From Heliocybe sulcata (lineage: Eukaryota > Basidiomycota > Agaricomycetes > Gloeophyllales > Gloeophyllaceae): a stretch of DNA of 64,000 nucleotides. The number at the start of each line of letters is the position of its first letter. The first letter of the stretch is position 1. A program made the translations under genes and the position numbers. The notes under the pieces are model-generated. The model was not told the origin of the DNA. It did not search any database and saw only the letters and a program-made list of their open reading frames with translations. Below are positions 36,167-49,495 of this stretch, piece by piece. The DNA is taken from contig ML213508.1 in NCBI GenBank assembly GCA_004369045.1, positions 292,532 to 356,531 on the forward strand, read 5' to 3'.

Positions 36167-36418
36167 TACGGCTTATACTTAATATGTAGTTTTATTTAAA
36201 AGATTTTGCCGCGAAAGAATACATTTGGGTCTGTTCTCTCCACATATAGTGCATGGACTGTGACCTGTTGTGACTTTTGACGCTATAGCGAACATATGAG
36301 CTGCATTTAATCACATGCTAGAGACATTTCTTGCTCTTAAGTCTACTACACAAGGACATGGTACTACCCCCTAGTTGTCAAATTGTGAAGCCCCTTGCTC
36401 CTCAAGGTACCTCAGCCG

Positions 36419-38371
36419 ATGTCGCTCATGCAAACTGGCACGAATTCTGCTCTAGGGACTTCCGTCAGAGAAACGCTCGCTGTGTCTGATATCTTGCAGC
36501 ATATCTTTAGTCACTTGTTCCTCGCAAATGATTACCTCTCGATTCTGTCATGCTCTTTCGTGAATAAAGCTTTCAATGCTTGCTCCAAGATATATCTTTA
36601 CCACCGAGTGGCTTGCATTGGCGACGGTACTCAGAAGACGTCACCGAGGTTCCGTCTACCGTCAAGTGGTCAGACCACTTTACAGATCAATGCAGAGGTC
36701 AGTATGGACGGTCTATATGCGCCAACATTCCATTCACATGATGTGCATGTTATGGACGACCTGGCTGAAAGTGCCATTTCCGCTCATCCCTGCTGCCCGA
36801 ACATGCCTCATATGTCAAGCGTCTGTATGTCTCCGGTACGCCTCCAGGTTAGATGCGAATGACTAACTTTGCACTCATGACTTCTCACAGGATCGGATGT
36901 CTCTCGGGCATGTGAGGCAATACAGGCATTTCCGTCGCTACACACTCTATCACTCAAGCCATATCCGTCTGCTAACGTGAAGACGCTCTTGGGTTTCCTG
37001 GCAAATGCTCCGCGGGCTGTTTGCTCGACGTTAAGAGTGCTGGAAGTATGGGACGCTTGCTTCGTAGATCCAGAATACGGCATGCCCTTTGGGATGGCTG
37101 GCGTGCAGTCCATTGTCGAAGAGGACGAAGATACAGTGGGCCAGAATACTCCTCAGCAGGAGAGAACCAATGCAGAACTTCTCATGGACATTGTGCCTTT
37201 GGTGCTGGATAGTCTAGTCATCCACAACCCTAAGACAGTGCTTTTATCCAACTTGCCCGCATGGCTTGGTAAACTGCAGGCGTCAGGAACACTCCGAAAC
37301 GTCTCGCTGATTGTGAGTCTTTGAGACTTCATGGTATTCAAGAAACACTTCCTTATTTCTCCAATTCAGGAGAATGCCGGACCGGTTACACCTGCCCTGC
37401 TATCATCGTTGGTGCCCGCTTTCCGAGCCATTGATCTGCAGAAGCTGGAACTAGGTATCTCTTACTCACTCACCGATACCAATATATTCACAGCGCTCAA
37501 CGAGCTACCACAATTGCAAGAATTAACACTCGCCTATTACCTTGTGTGTCGAGTGATCACTCCATTTGCCGCGATAGAGTGCTGATCTGGTGCTGGTTCA
37601 GCAACTGAGCAAGCCCTCGGTCACACCGAGTCTCCCTAAGCTGCGCATCCTCCGAGTTGTCCACACCGGTCCTCCAATCTGTACTGCCCGCGAAGCCACC
37701 TTCTTTTCAAAATTTGTGCGCAGGATTATCCACGACTCCCCGTTAGAAGAGCTCGAGCTCCGCAAGGAGCACTACGAGCATCGTACCGGCTTGCGGATAA
37801 CCTGTTTACGCCCCTCACAAATGCCTGCCTTACTCAAAGCGCATCGCGACCCCTGCCCCTCTCTCTCCTCTCTGCTTTCCCACCTCGCCACAGCCCGCCA
37901 TGGACTCAGAGTACTGAGGATCATCGACTTTTCGGCAAAGGTACGCGACTTGGCCAGGCTCTGCAAAGCTCGCGGATCGCGACTCGAGCAGCTGGAGGTC
38001 GGACTTGCAGGCGTGACGAGCATCAAGCTCCTGCCCCAGCTAGTAGCTCCTCTGGCCAAATTGAAGCAGTTGCACGTGCGCGTGAACGGAGTTACGAGGA
38101 AGAGACTCGGCATGCTTCTCGGCCAAGGCGACCAGGTTCCCGAGACGCTGACGATAGATGATCTTGTGCAACGCTTGCCAGGAGACCTGGGCTGGCTAGG
38201 CATCAACAACCGGGAATGGGAGGTGAGTGCTGTTGAGTTTGGTTATTTTCCTGCCGTATTCACAGCCTGTGTCAGATAACGTGGCGGCCGTCACACGTCG
38301 AGGAATCGGCTACCCGGCCGCCGTCGAGGGTTGTGGCAGAGATGGGGCGTCATGAGGTCCTATGGGAATGA
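36419..38371 (+). CDS. F-box-like protein with leucine-rich tail
   Basis: The ATG at 36419 (MSLMQTGTNSALGTSVRETL) leads into an F-box-like region: VSDILQHIFSHLFLANDYLS and ILSCSFVNKAFNACSKIYLY. F-box proteins bind Skp1 and select substrates for SCF ubiquitin ligases. The remainder is leucine-rich and irregular: LHTLSLKPYPSANVKTLLGF, LRVLEVWDACFVDPEYG, LPQLQELTLAYYL, LPKLRILRVVHTG, LEQLEVGLAGVTSIKLLPQL and LKQLHVRVNG. This resembles the degenerate LRR arrays of the expanded F-box families of mushrooms. Five or so exons are present. The last short exon (ITWRPSHVEESATR to LWE) follows an intron at 38223. Substrate unknown; about 560 residues. Confidence 0.7.
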
Positions 38372-38892
38372 TCATCGGTGGAATGGGCTCAGGAGTGTAG
38401 CGGCTCCGATCTCTGTGGCTGTCCAGCAAAGGCTGCAGCGACCAAGCGTGCTCAATAGCGACATGGCCATGCCGCCCATTTTTGTTAGAAGTTCATGAAT
38501 GGACGGGTACAAGATGCCCTTCACAGAGTCCCTATGAAACCCATTACTCACCTACCCAGATTCACAGAGGAGATGGCCGCCAGCAAGTCTAGTACAGAGA
38601 TGAGTGCGAGCAGGTTGAGGATTCACATGGCGACCTCAGTAAAGAATATACTTATGTCGCCTTTTACTTATATATATCTCGCGTGCATATGCTGCCCACG
38701 ATGCATCACTGAAACTATATATTATGATGATTTGAGTTACACTTTTGCATGGGATCGTACAGGTTTGTAATAAGATATGCGTCAAACCTATAGTACAGGT
38801 CCATGAGTGGCGAGAAACTAGTAGTACACGCTATGAATACAGTCCATAATAATCAAGAACCCAAGAAAAACGACACGGCAACATCAATAACG
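38372..38892. other. Convergent intergenic, nothing recognised
   Basis: This lies between the F-box gene and the oxygenase-fold gene. AT-rich in part, with ATATATA runs near 38670. Confidence 0.5.
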
Positions 38893-40437
38893 TCATGGCA
38901 CGTACACGACCAGAAGTACGTTAACAATGAGCTTCTCCAGAACTCCATTCGACACGAATGGAACCTTCTCCCTAGTCATGGGTCCAGGCTTCCAGTCCGA
39001 CAGGACAGTGATACCGGACTCCTCGATAGGAATGGCCCCGCTGTCCTCAACTCGACTCCGGAGGTCCTCGACGTCGTCCTCCTGGTCGCCGTAGATGCTG
39101 AATGTCCCACGCACGGCGGGTGCACGCCGCGCGCCGTTCATACTCGCGACAGGCGTCCGCGCGCCGCCCATCCCATCGACTTCGTCGACGCACTCCACTG
39201 CGCGGTCCACGGGCCAGATGTACCCACCCGCTGTCCATCGGAGCTCTGGAGCCAATTTGAAGAGCTTCAATGCATGGTAGAGTATCGAGTCTCCCCCTTT
39301 GAGCTGGAATGAAAGGCGTCAGGGTACGTCTGAGGTAGGCAAAGAGACGCACATTAGGGACTAGAGCGTCCGCGAGGACTTCCGCAGGATTGACCCCGTA
39401 ATCACCGGCTAGATAGAATCCTATCAGCGCTCCCCGGGACGCATTAAGGATCTCGATGAGCTGATCGAGGAAGTAGTCGCTCGGAGAGATCAGGGGATCT
39501 GGGGTGGGTCCAGACGGTCCGTGGCTCTTCACGTACACTGCGTACGAGATGCAGATTTTGCACCCCTTTTGGACGGTCTCCTGCTCGTACTCGCAATCGG
39601 ACAGGAACGCCACCCACTCCATGTCGCCGCTCTTCCCGCCTCTGCCATAGAACTTGTCCGTGGTTCCCTCTGAGTCTCGCACCACTAGCGCACCACCTCG
39701 AAAGCGCGCAGGGAGCGTGACCACGACCATGGCCACCCTGGTATCATTCCGGAGGGCACGAGGCTGCGGGCTCATTCTGCCACCAGTAACGATAATCTCG
39801 AGCTTATCGCGTACGGCGACGAGATAGTGGCCAACGGGCAGCGAGGGAAAGAGCGTGTTGCGGACTGCGTCCAGGATGGGATGGTTGGCAATCTCCAGGG
39901 TTGCTGTTAGTGGGAGGTTTGGGGGATAGTAGATAGCTTCGGGGTAGTTTTCGGAGACATCCGCCGATGAATATGGCTTGCAAGCCGCTATTAGGACATC
40001 AAGTGCTGGAGGTGTATCGTGTTCAACATCGATCGGGAAATCTAGCGCATGCGTTATGCCGCTCTGCATCGAAAATCAATATTCGTGTCAGTTGAATAGC
40101 TGATTCGGGGAACTACCTTCGTGCGGAAGAAGAGGACCAGCTGAGACGGGTCGAGAGGAATACGTCCACACACGGAGAACGGGCGGTTCTTCGCAGAACA
40201 CAAAGCTGATAGAGCAGAGCAAAATCGTTGTTCTGCGTCGTAGCCCGGCGACTGACGCCGTAGCGGCTTGTAGGCACGGTGGGGCGTTCTTCCAGGGGAC
40301 CGCTCGACCTCGAAATCAGAATTGCTGACACTTCTTTCAAACGGCAGCGACATCGTCGGTGGGCTTTCGGAAGCGTGCCTAGGCTTCATCGCAGGCGAGG
40401 ACGATACAGGTATAGGGAACGTGGTGAGTGGCAGCAT
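38893..40437 (-). CDS. 2OG-Fe(II) oxygenase-fold protein lacking metal ligands
   Basis: Starting at 40437 (MLPLTTFPIPVSSSPAMKPR), a Ser/Pro/Arg-rich stretch precedes FCSALSALCSAKNRPFSVCG. The central part follows the layout of the 2OG-Fe(II) oxygenase fold found in many fungal proteins: TRVAMVVVTLPARFRGGALV, VRDSEG and EWVAFLSDCEYEQETVQKG, then CKICISYAVY. In active relatives these regions carry an H-x-D pair, then (D/E)-x-E-H-E-V with the second histidine, and an arginine for 2-oxoglutarate. Here the positions read R-N-D, Tyr and Lys. The C-terminal part (LKLFKLAPELRWTAGGYIWP onward, ending LLVVYVP) has no known motif. Two introns are present (about 39305-39352 and about 40064-40119). The protein is probably a non-catalytic member; its function is unknown. 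Confidence 0.6.
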
Positions 40438-41709
40438 CGCGAGACAGATGTGCCACCAGACGTTGAAGGCGAATCAAGTTCAAGAGGGAGAGCGAGAGCG
40501 GAGTGACAGAAAGAGCCCGCGCTGGTTAAAGATCTCGAGAGGCTGTGGCGCAGGCATAAGTCCGAGTCACGGCTTGTGAAGGGAAGGCAGGCCGACGGTA
40601 GATAAGTTGGGATATCTGAGATAGAGACAAGGAAACCCCACGCCCCAGCAGCGTGTTTGCGCCATGTGAATGGAGAGATCTACCACGTCACTCGGAGCAT
40701 GTCTACCAAGGATTCAATCCGCAGGTTCCAGACGCCCAGATGACCACCCCGCGCGTTGCCTCTGCCAATTCGTCTACGAAACTAGAGCAAAGAATCTCCT
40801 CCTTGCGTTTGTTGTATGTAAACTCGAAGCCCAAGGCACAGAAATTGTCGGCAAGATTATCGAGAAGCACCAGCTAGTCCAGGCCCATGGCAGAAAGAAG
40901 CGCACCAGGAGTGATCACGATTGCGTGAGCGCTGAGTTAACTGCAACGTGCTGTTGGCAGCGTCGCCACATCAGAGATACAGTTGGAGCGTGTATAAGCA
41001 GGTATACCCTGGAATAGAGCCGGTATCTCCTCCCACACAAGGTTCATCGAAGACTCAAGACCCTATAGCCAGAGATCCGAGCATACAGCGAGAGGAGGTG
41101 TGACTCGTCAGAGCAATGAGCGTGCCCACCAGTGATGTGCAGACTGCCTCCTGAGAGGCTCGCCTGCTGCAGCCTTCGGGCGGACGACACGGATCACAAG
41201 TTATCGATCCGTCCTCATCTTCATCGCCAGCACCGAACAATAGAGGGCAAGGAGATGCTCCTGATAGACGCGGAGTCGTGGTGATGGCAGGAGGAAGGAG
41301 ACCACTCGCCCTCTTTACACAGCCCATATACTGATAAACCGTGATTCCGCAGTGCTCTGCTGCGCCTAACCCATCGCGGACATCTACGCACTTTCATGAA
41401 AAGGCTGAACGAGGGCGGAGGGTGCGCCAGAGTGCGGGTAAATGGCGAGCCTCGCTCTGTATGCTATGGCGTCCGAGGCAGAATATGGCAAACGAAGTGC
41501 ATTCCCCAGCACTCTTCTGACCGGGCAACGTCACCTCCGGGAAACTCTTCCAAGCCTAAATGCCAAACACAATCTATAGTATCCTAGGTATACGTATGAC
41601 AATGCAAGACTAATGAAAGTATTATGGTATGCTGTGTTGATACATGCTGCTAATGAAGTCCGCCGTAGAAATGCTCTAGTAATAATGCACAAAAAAGAAA
41701 GTGAATAAC
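40438..41709. other. Intergenic, no assigned gene
   Basis: An open frame at 40670-41017 (plus) and another at 41055-41327 (minus) have no recognised family and no clear splice partners. The stretch also holds the 5' flank of the oxygenase-fold gene and the 3' flank of the GT90 gene. Confidence 0.45.
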
Positions 41710-43841
41710 TTAATGACTGTAGCCCATCCCATCCCGATCATCCGCCCAAAGCCTAGCGTACTCGAGACACAGCCTATACACATAGACTAAAACGGAGATC
41801 AGCCTTCCCTATAGACAGCGAAATTACGCAGGGAAGAACGCACCTTCCATGTCCACTTTCCGCCCAATAGTCCGCTTCCAGTGCTTACCGGCACGCGCAA
41901 TCCTCCGGAGTCGCCTGTCCCCCTCCTGCGCCGCCCTATTGTCCAGCGGCGCCGAGACATTTGCCGCAGCAAGTGTGGACGGCGAGGGCCCCGAGAAAAA
42001 CGCATGGATGTTGTAGATCTCCTTGTACGTCGACGACAGCGGTATAAAGTGGAGCCTGTGGCGCCCATGAGCGACTCACGCCGAGAACAGGCAATGCTAA
42101 GAGCACACGCACCATGGCTGGATCCAGTCCGAGAAGAACTCCTGGTACACCGTCGACTTGACCACCGCGCTGTCCGAGGAGAGGAACGCCATGAACCGGC
42201 CGGAATAGCTCATTCCATCAAAGTCAACCAAGTACTTGTGCGCCCAATGTTCGCCCAGGGGAACCGGATCCGCAAACTTCAGCTCTTTCCGCATCGCAGT
42301 GATACCGCCCGGGTAGTTGTCCGCATCGACGGCAGTCGTGAACGCGACGTCCGTGAGCTCCTCGTTCAGCGCAGACGCGGGAACGACCGTGCTGAGATAT
42401 TTGCCTGACCCAGACGGGTCAGGGAACACGACAGTGTGCTCCGTGCGCGCCTGGTCACTGACCATCCTAACAAACCTAGATCGTCGTGTCAGAAGTGGGA
42501 ACTCCATGATGATCTCACGGCATGCGTACCTCTGACGCTGGTATTGATGCGAGAACCCAGGTGGCGAGCTCCCCCCACCTGTCGTCGCACCTCGCCAGAA
42601 GATCTTGTCGCTCTTCAGCTCCCAGGGCATCTCCATATCATCCACGTCCTTCAGAATCATATTCACCGGGTCCCATCCGTACGTGTACATGGACGTCGAG
42701 CCATGGTAGTAATGGCTGGGGATCCGGATGTCCCCAAAGCCGAGACCTTTCGCAGGCGACAGCACGGGATACAGTACAGGAATCGTCCGCCAGTCCGAGA
42801 AGAAGTGTCCCTGAAAGTAGTGCGCCCACGGGTTATCGCAGAACGAGTAGCGCGCATCGGTCCCCTCAGGGAACGTAAACTCCTGTGCCGGGTCAGGCTC
42901 GGTGCTGTACATAGCCCGGATGGTGCGGTTGACGACAGAGGGCCGGAGCGAGCTGAAGAGTTGCCGCGCAGGACTGCTCGGCTCGCAAGTGCGTCGATAG
43001 GCTTCCCAGACGGTGCCCGATCCCCGCCAGTCGGCGGTAAAGTCGCCCACCATCGACTTGACGCCGCCTGAAGAGTCTTGCACTGTGAGATTAGGATACT
43101 TTTGGTGCTCCCAAGGCACAAGGATACGACCCTCCGCTTTGGCGTTGACAGGAAAGTCAAGATCAGGTAGCTGCACGTCGTTAGAGTACCTAGGATACGA
43201 GATGCTTGCCATAGACGTACCCGCTGCGCGAACGGCTCGAGCATTCGTCTCAAACCGTGTGCACGCGCACTGGCTTCTGGGTCGTCAAACCCTTTCTCCA
43301 GATTCACCGCAAAACTCTTCCCATCTCTTACACGCACAATATCGATGGAGGGTAACGAGCTGACCTATTACCATCTTAGCGCGGTTGCCATGTCTAGTGA
43401 AATGCTACTCACTTGTTGCACCCGTCTTCGGAATTCCTCCCCAGACAGCACTCTGTACGGCGCCAGATCCTCCATAAGCCCGTCAAACTCATCCATCATC
43501 CTGAACTCATTCTTTTTCGCGAACGCGAACCACTCCTCGAATCCCTTCGGCGGGTCCATGTCGTACCTCCTCCGGTACTCCGCGGCTGCCGCTTCCACCG
43601 TCTGACTCTGTCTATCCAAAAGCGCCTTAAACTTCTCCTCCGCATCCTTCATGAGTTTTGGAATAGGGTGCTCGCTAACTTTGCTGCCAGCAAGCCCGAA
43701 CGCGTCGACGGACAGCCATTTCTGGCTCGGCCTCTGGCTTTTGTACCCCGCGAAGACGCCACACTGCACCGAGACAAAGAACACCGCAAAAACAAATATT
43801 AAACCACGTCGCGATGCCCAGGCGGCGTCGACGGCAGCCAT
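41710..43841 (-). CDS. GT90 glycosyltransferase (CAP10 family)
   Basis: CAP10-family enzymes are Golgi type II membrane glycosyltransferases; in Cryptococcus they are needed for capsule formation and related members transfer xylose. From the ATG at 43841 (MAAVDAAWASRRG) an anchor helix LIFVFAVFFVSVQCGVFAG follows at residues 14-32. A stem reads PKLMKDAEEKFKALLDRQ. The catalytic region contains FCDNPWAHYFQGHFFSDWRT, KDVDDMEMPWELKSDKIFWR, then GATTGGGSSPPGFSHQ and, after a short intron, RFVRMVSDQARTEHTVV. The conserved YLVDFDGMSYSGRFMAFLSS and YQEFFSDWIQPW lie near the end. A last exon after an intron gives VYVYRLCLEYARLWADDRDG and stop at 41710. Length is about 600 residues. An in-frame extension upstream of 43841 exists but is less likely. 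Confidence 0.88.
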
Positions 43842-45683
43842 AATGGAGTGAGATGGTCCTCGCTCGAGGTCGATGGCATGTGTGCGCGACGAAGCCGCCA
43901 GCCACCGCGACAGCGGATTCTGTTTGCGCCTGTTTGGCATCGTCCGCCACCCGCTGCTCGAGCTGGCTGCCAGTGGTTCCATGAACGTCTGCAACAGTGA
44001 CCACGACAGCGACGAGGGATCTGCAACAAGAGCGCGCAGGAATAGAACGCAGAAACCCGTTTGCTTAAAGTTCGGCGGCTTTTCATCAGCTTTCATCAGA
44101 CGCCCGACTACCACGCCCTCGGATCCGATTCTAGTTCGCCGCTAGGCCCGTTGTTCTGGCGCGTGGTCATTCTCGGTTCTGCTCCCATCGAACGTCGGCC
44201 TCAGCTGTGGCGACCTCTTATATGTTAAACGAAGTGAATTATCCATCCGTTGGCATGGATGTCTGTCAATACACGGGCGCCATGCCACGTCGTTCGTCTC
44301 ATGCTATTCAAGTTCACAGGAGCATCCATCTGATTTTCCTCCAAACGGAGAATCAAAACCCACGAACTCTGGAGCGCACTGGTTCTAGTCTCTGCTTGGC
44401 TGGAAAATCAGCCGCTACCTCGCTCGTACCACGCATTTTACTCCTCTTGCCACCTAGCCACCGCGATATAATGCAGCTCCACGACACTCGGATGACCGGC
44501 AGTGACAGGAAGTGCCAGACAGCCTTGAGGCGCCACCGCAGCTCAGTACACAAAAAGCCCACGGGAACTTGCCCATGAAGTCACGCACAGGTACGATCAA
44601 TCCCAAATCAATCCTTGTAAATGTTGACTGCACTATATATATCGCACCGGGGACAAGCTCTCGCGGGTGATACAACGCTTGCAAACGATCACCGCGCAGA
44701 ACGTATGCCATGCACGCATGTTATACAGTGCAATCCGTACTCTGTACTTTACGTCTGGCAGTTCAAGGATCCGACATCCGACACACCTAGAAGGCGAACA
44801 TCAGCCACCAGTTCGTCCTGAAACAAGCAGGAGACGTACTTGCGCCACAGGCTCGTTGCTGTTGCCCTCCGATAAGGCCGCACTCCACTGTATCAATGCC
44901 TCCTCCGCAAGGCGGCGTACACTGGCTGGGTCGGAGACGGGCTACTGAGCGTTCGCCCACCCTCCGCGGATCTTGCGGCAAGAACGTGTATCGGGAATGC
45001 CGACAGCTCTTTGAACTATGGCCTTAACATCTGTGCTGAGCGGGGTATCTAATGTCCTGTACGCCAACCACTCTGTCAGTTGCGGATGCGCTGATTACAG
45101 TCATTGAAAACGAGCGACTCATGCCCCCGTTTGCTATCCCTTCGCAAACGCCTCGAGACGGCGCTGTCAGCCTACCGCTCACGAAGACATTCTCCTTATT
45201 TCGACTTTACTGGACAGGCTATCAGAGTAGCTTCCATTCATAGCGACGGGAACGCTGGAGATACGCGTTAAGCGTTGTACGGCATGAATAGCCGGCTCTC
45301 ATGGCGACCTTCCGTCGACATTCTCCAACTCTTGGCTCTCTCACTCATGAAGGCATGCCTTCCACCAAGTCCCTTGGGGCACACAGATCTGACGGACCGG
45401 AATAAGGTAGGTAGATTTCTCCTTGCATAGTAGAAGAGCAAGATGCTCTCAGCAGCGGAAACAGCGCCGCCACCATAGGTCCCTTGCATGTGATATGCAA
45501 TATTCGCTATGTAACGTCCATTCAAGTTTGGTTTACACAAGAACGCTTCCAACTACAGCGAGGCTTGTTATACATCGGACGTGATATGTGTGCGTGGGCA
45601 TGTTTATTCATACATCAGCGCTGGAGCAGCCACTGCTAGCTAGTCATTCTGTTTTATTGCGGCTTTCCCTCATGCACCTGCCT
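43842..45683. other. Intergenic, no assigned gene
   Basis: This is the longest gene-free stretch of the window. Open frames at 44207-44578 (plus) and 45268-45552 (minus) give no familiar protein. A TATATATATCGC run lies near 44633. It may hold decayed sequence. Confidence 0.45.
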
Positions 45684-46012
45684 TTACCAAATTAATTGGC
45701 CGCTACACCACAACCGAACCGTCAACATAGTCCTCAGACACCACCTAGGTCGTCGGCATCCTTAGACGATCTGGCCACGGTATATGTGCATCCGTCCCTT
45801 AAGCCTCAACAATTTTGTGTAAGACTGGCCTATAGATAACAGCGACAATGGCTCCCGCCTTCGCCGCGGCCTGACTGATCTCCGAAACGATACCTCGGCT
45901 CTCTTTCATTAACAACGATGCTCTCCTGCAACCCCCAGTCTTAGCGCTCTTTCCGCCGGCGTGCACAATATCCGCACTCACCCGGCAAGTCAATGATTAG
46001 TCGGAGGTTCAA
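45684..46012 (-). pseudogene. Truncated SDR pseudogene
   Basis: The sequence retains the last small exon of the SDR family (GGQLIW-stop, stop complement at 45684) joined almost directly to a decayed copy of the first exons. The 45830-46012 part matches 47515-47695 of the intact SDR, including the GCGACAATGGCTCCCGCCTT-like block coding KAGA. The middle of the gene (active-site exons) is absent. At the expected start the ATG reads TTG. Similarity continues upstream through the promoter to about 46190. This is a duplication followed by a large internal deletion. Confidence 0.75.
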
Positions 46013-46378
46013 CAATAGTAAATGGTACAATTCCTGCAAGGATGGTGAAAGCAGAGGCGGAACCCGTGTATCAGCTTCATCATCATGCAGCCTGGATGAG
46101 CATCCCGAAGTTAGAGGAAGAACCAATGATGCATGAGGTCGGTTCTCCGTCGCGTCGTCGTGAAGAGCGGGAAGAGAAGTCGCAGATGTGCAGGTGATAT
46201 GCACGCTGGTAACATGCAGGACGTCGCCTGAGATCTTGGTTGTACAGTAGGGCTTACGTCTTGGCTTGTTGCAGCATGCCAGTTGCAGTGGTCCTGCATG
46301 GATTATATTCCTACAACAGTCCTTACACAAGGAGTCTTCTTCATGCTAGCACCTCTTCCTACTGCTCTTTACCAAATC
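46013..46378. other. Relic promoter of the SDR pseudogene and SDR 2 3' flank
   Basis: The first part resembles 47700-47900, the upstream region of SDR paralogue 2 (shared GGTA-AATTCCTGCA and the GTCGCGTC blocks). Nothing else was recognised. Confidence 0.5.
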
Positions 46379-47695
<1,317 letters not shown>

Positions 47696-47787
47696 GGCAG
47701 ACGTGGTTCAAGTTATTCAGTGGTAAAATTCCTGCACGGACGATGAGAGCAAGGCGAGATGGGATGCCTGTGCTGTTTTGAGAGCCA

Positions 47788-47794
47788 TTATATA
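47788..47794 (-). promoter_or_regulatory. TATA box of SDR paralogue 2
   Basis: TATATAA on the minus strand lies 93 bases upstream of the ATG at 47695. Confidence 0.5.
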
Positions 47795-47937
47795 CCATCC
47801 TCGAGGAGCACCACAGTCAGCCTGGAACTTGAAGTCAGAGCAAGCAGCAATGATGGGTGAGGTCATTCCTACGTCGCGTCTTTTGCGAGAGGATGAGTAG
47901 TTGATGGTATATTTATGAATTAAACGGCCTACTATAT

Positions 47938-48028
47938 GGGCATTTGGCACAGTGGTAGCGCGCACGCTTCGCACGATGATTATCATCAAGTCTGCGTGAG
48001 GTCTAGAGTTCGATCCTCTAAATGTCCA
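47938..48028 (+). tRNA. tRNA-Ala (anticodon CGC) with 19-base intron
   Basis: The acceptor stem GGGCATT pairs with AATGTCC and includes the G3:U70 wobble that marks alanine tRNAs. The D arm is GCAC-AGTGGTA-GCGC. The anticodon stem CACGC/GCGTG encloses TTCGCA, a 19-base intron (47974-47992) after position 37, and T38. The anticodon at 34-36 is CGC, reading GCG codons. The T arm is TAGAG-TTCGATC-CTCTA. The discriminator base is A (48028). CCA is not encoded, as is normal in eukaryotes. Intron placement one base 3' of the anticodon is canonical. Confidence 0.95.
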
Positions 48029-48359
48029 TCATTGTTCGTAGAACATTCTATTAAAAGCTCAGCCGAGTTGCTTTGTATCTTGCTTGATCCAGCACATCTC
48101 TCCCGGGAGCACTGACGTCGCATGGTAAGGAGTACAAGCTCCTTGAGTGGCCTTTTGGTTACCGAGTACGCATGAAGGATGGCAATTTTGTTAGATCTAA
48201 CAACTTGCCGTCAGAACCAGTGCCTTTCATATGCGCTCTGCATAGCATAGGGGGAGCTGGTACAAGTGAAAATCATATGGGCATGCATAGTGGCATGAGA
48301 GTGTAGGCAAAAGCAACAAAGTCCCCGACGGACCGCCCTTCCAACGCCTCCGAAGATAT
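48029..48359. other. Short intergenic between tRNA-Ala and eL31 gene
   Basis: Nothing was recognised. It includes the 3' flank of the ribosomal protein gene. Confidence 0.5.
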
Positions 48360-49010
48360 TTACTCAACGACCACCGTTTGGAGGCCCTGCGGGTTCACAG
48401 CCGCTCAGTGCGGTGAAACAGAAGAGCAACTTGCGGGACATACCTTGAATGTTGCAACGGGGACGTACGTGGCGTACGTGAAGAGCTTCTCCTTCGCGTT
48501 CTCGTCGTCATTACGTTTCCCTGCAAGCAGTGTCATCAGCTTTCTGCTCCGACTCCCTCATCCCGATCTGTCCTCTCCCCCTTCCTCTTCCTCCCGACAC
48601 TCATAGAGATAGCATCGATCACCACTCACGCTCAAGCTTCACCCGGATACGATGCGGCACGTTCTTGATACCCTGCTCCCACAGCGCCTGGTTGAGCTTC
48701 GGGTCAACTCGGACGTCGGACGTGCCCATCGCCTTCTGCGCAAAGTCGACGACGGACTTGACCGCGCGCGGCGCCCGCTTTTTGAAACCCATCCCGAAGA
48801 CGCGCTTGTGCAGGTGGATGGTGTACTCCCGGGTCACGACATCCTGGAGGGCGGAGCGAGTCTTGCCGCCAGTCTATACATTCATCCAATTAGCCTTCGT
48901 AGCTTCATGGGTCGGACATGCCAGACCGCACCTTTTTCTTCTGGGAGGTTCTAGGGGCCTACAGGGACTCAGCATGGATCCATCAACGAGGACAACAGCA
49001 ACGCACCATG
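48360..49010 (-). CDS. RPL31: 60S ribosomal protein eL31
   Basis: eL31 is a small protein of the large ribosomal subunit near the exit tunnel. The gene has five exons. The first coding exon is only the ATG (49008-49010), immediately followed by GTGCGTTG. Exon 2 gives APRTSQKKK. The third reads [20 protein letters not shown] and [20 protein letters not shown], then [20 protein letters not shown], ending IRVKLE. Exon 4 is [20 protein letters not shown], ending VATFK, and exon 5 is GLQTVVVE. Length of about 125 residues matches the family. It stands head-to-head with the eL34 gene. Confidence 0.95.
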
Positions 49011-49495
49011 TCTTGAGGATGTCGGGGTCGGTGAGATCAGTGAAGTCTGTATGTTGCGCGAAGTTGCAGCCACCTAATGCCAAATGCGGCCAAATAAGAT
49101 AAAGTTTGCGCGGGCTGGCATGGTACTATACAGTCCTCGGATTTAGCCGGTCTATCCTACGGAATACACAATTGGTACTGGCGGCATCGACAAGCTTCAA
49201 GAACCAGGTGAGTGTATGCGTTGTGCGAGGTTGCTCGACGTATTGCCGGATGATGCTGATGGTGCTCCGATTGTCCTAGGTCCCTTCACTTAGAGTGAGT
49301 TTCCCAGCTTTGTACGTTTCCTTTGACGGGTGCAATATCGGGATGGCTTGGGTGGGCGCATGCTGGGCTGGGAGTACGTGGGGATGGTATTGCGATATGG
49401 AGGGGCTGACCATCGGAGAAACGCGCGCCGTCATATGCAGGAAGATCAGCAGTGAGAACTATGTTCACTGACTTCGCTTCTGTCATCTAGTCGCA
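49011..49495. promoter_or_regulatory. Bidirectional upstream region of eL31 / eL34
   Basis: 485 bases separate the two ribosomal protein starts. The right part appears to be a 5' leader intron of the eL34 gene, with a donor at about 49208 (CCAG|GTGAGTG) and an acceptor at 49490 (CATCTAG), five bases before the ATG. Co-regulation from one shared promoter is likely. Confidence 0.55.

Noticed and set aside
42436-43071. 211-residue open frame antisense to the GT90 gene
   Set aside because: It is a shadow of a strongly codon-biased exon; the GT90 frame has clear conserved blocks.
49208-49490. Possible C/D snoRNA in the eL34 leader intron (ATGATGC and CTGA boxes)
   Set aside because: Box C is imperfect, the boxes are about 160 bases apart and no terminal stem was found.
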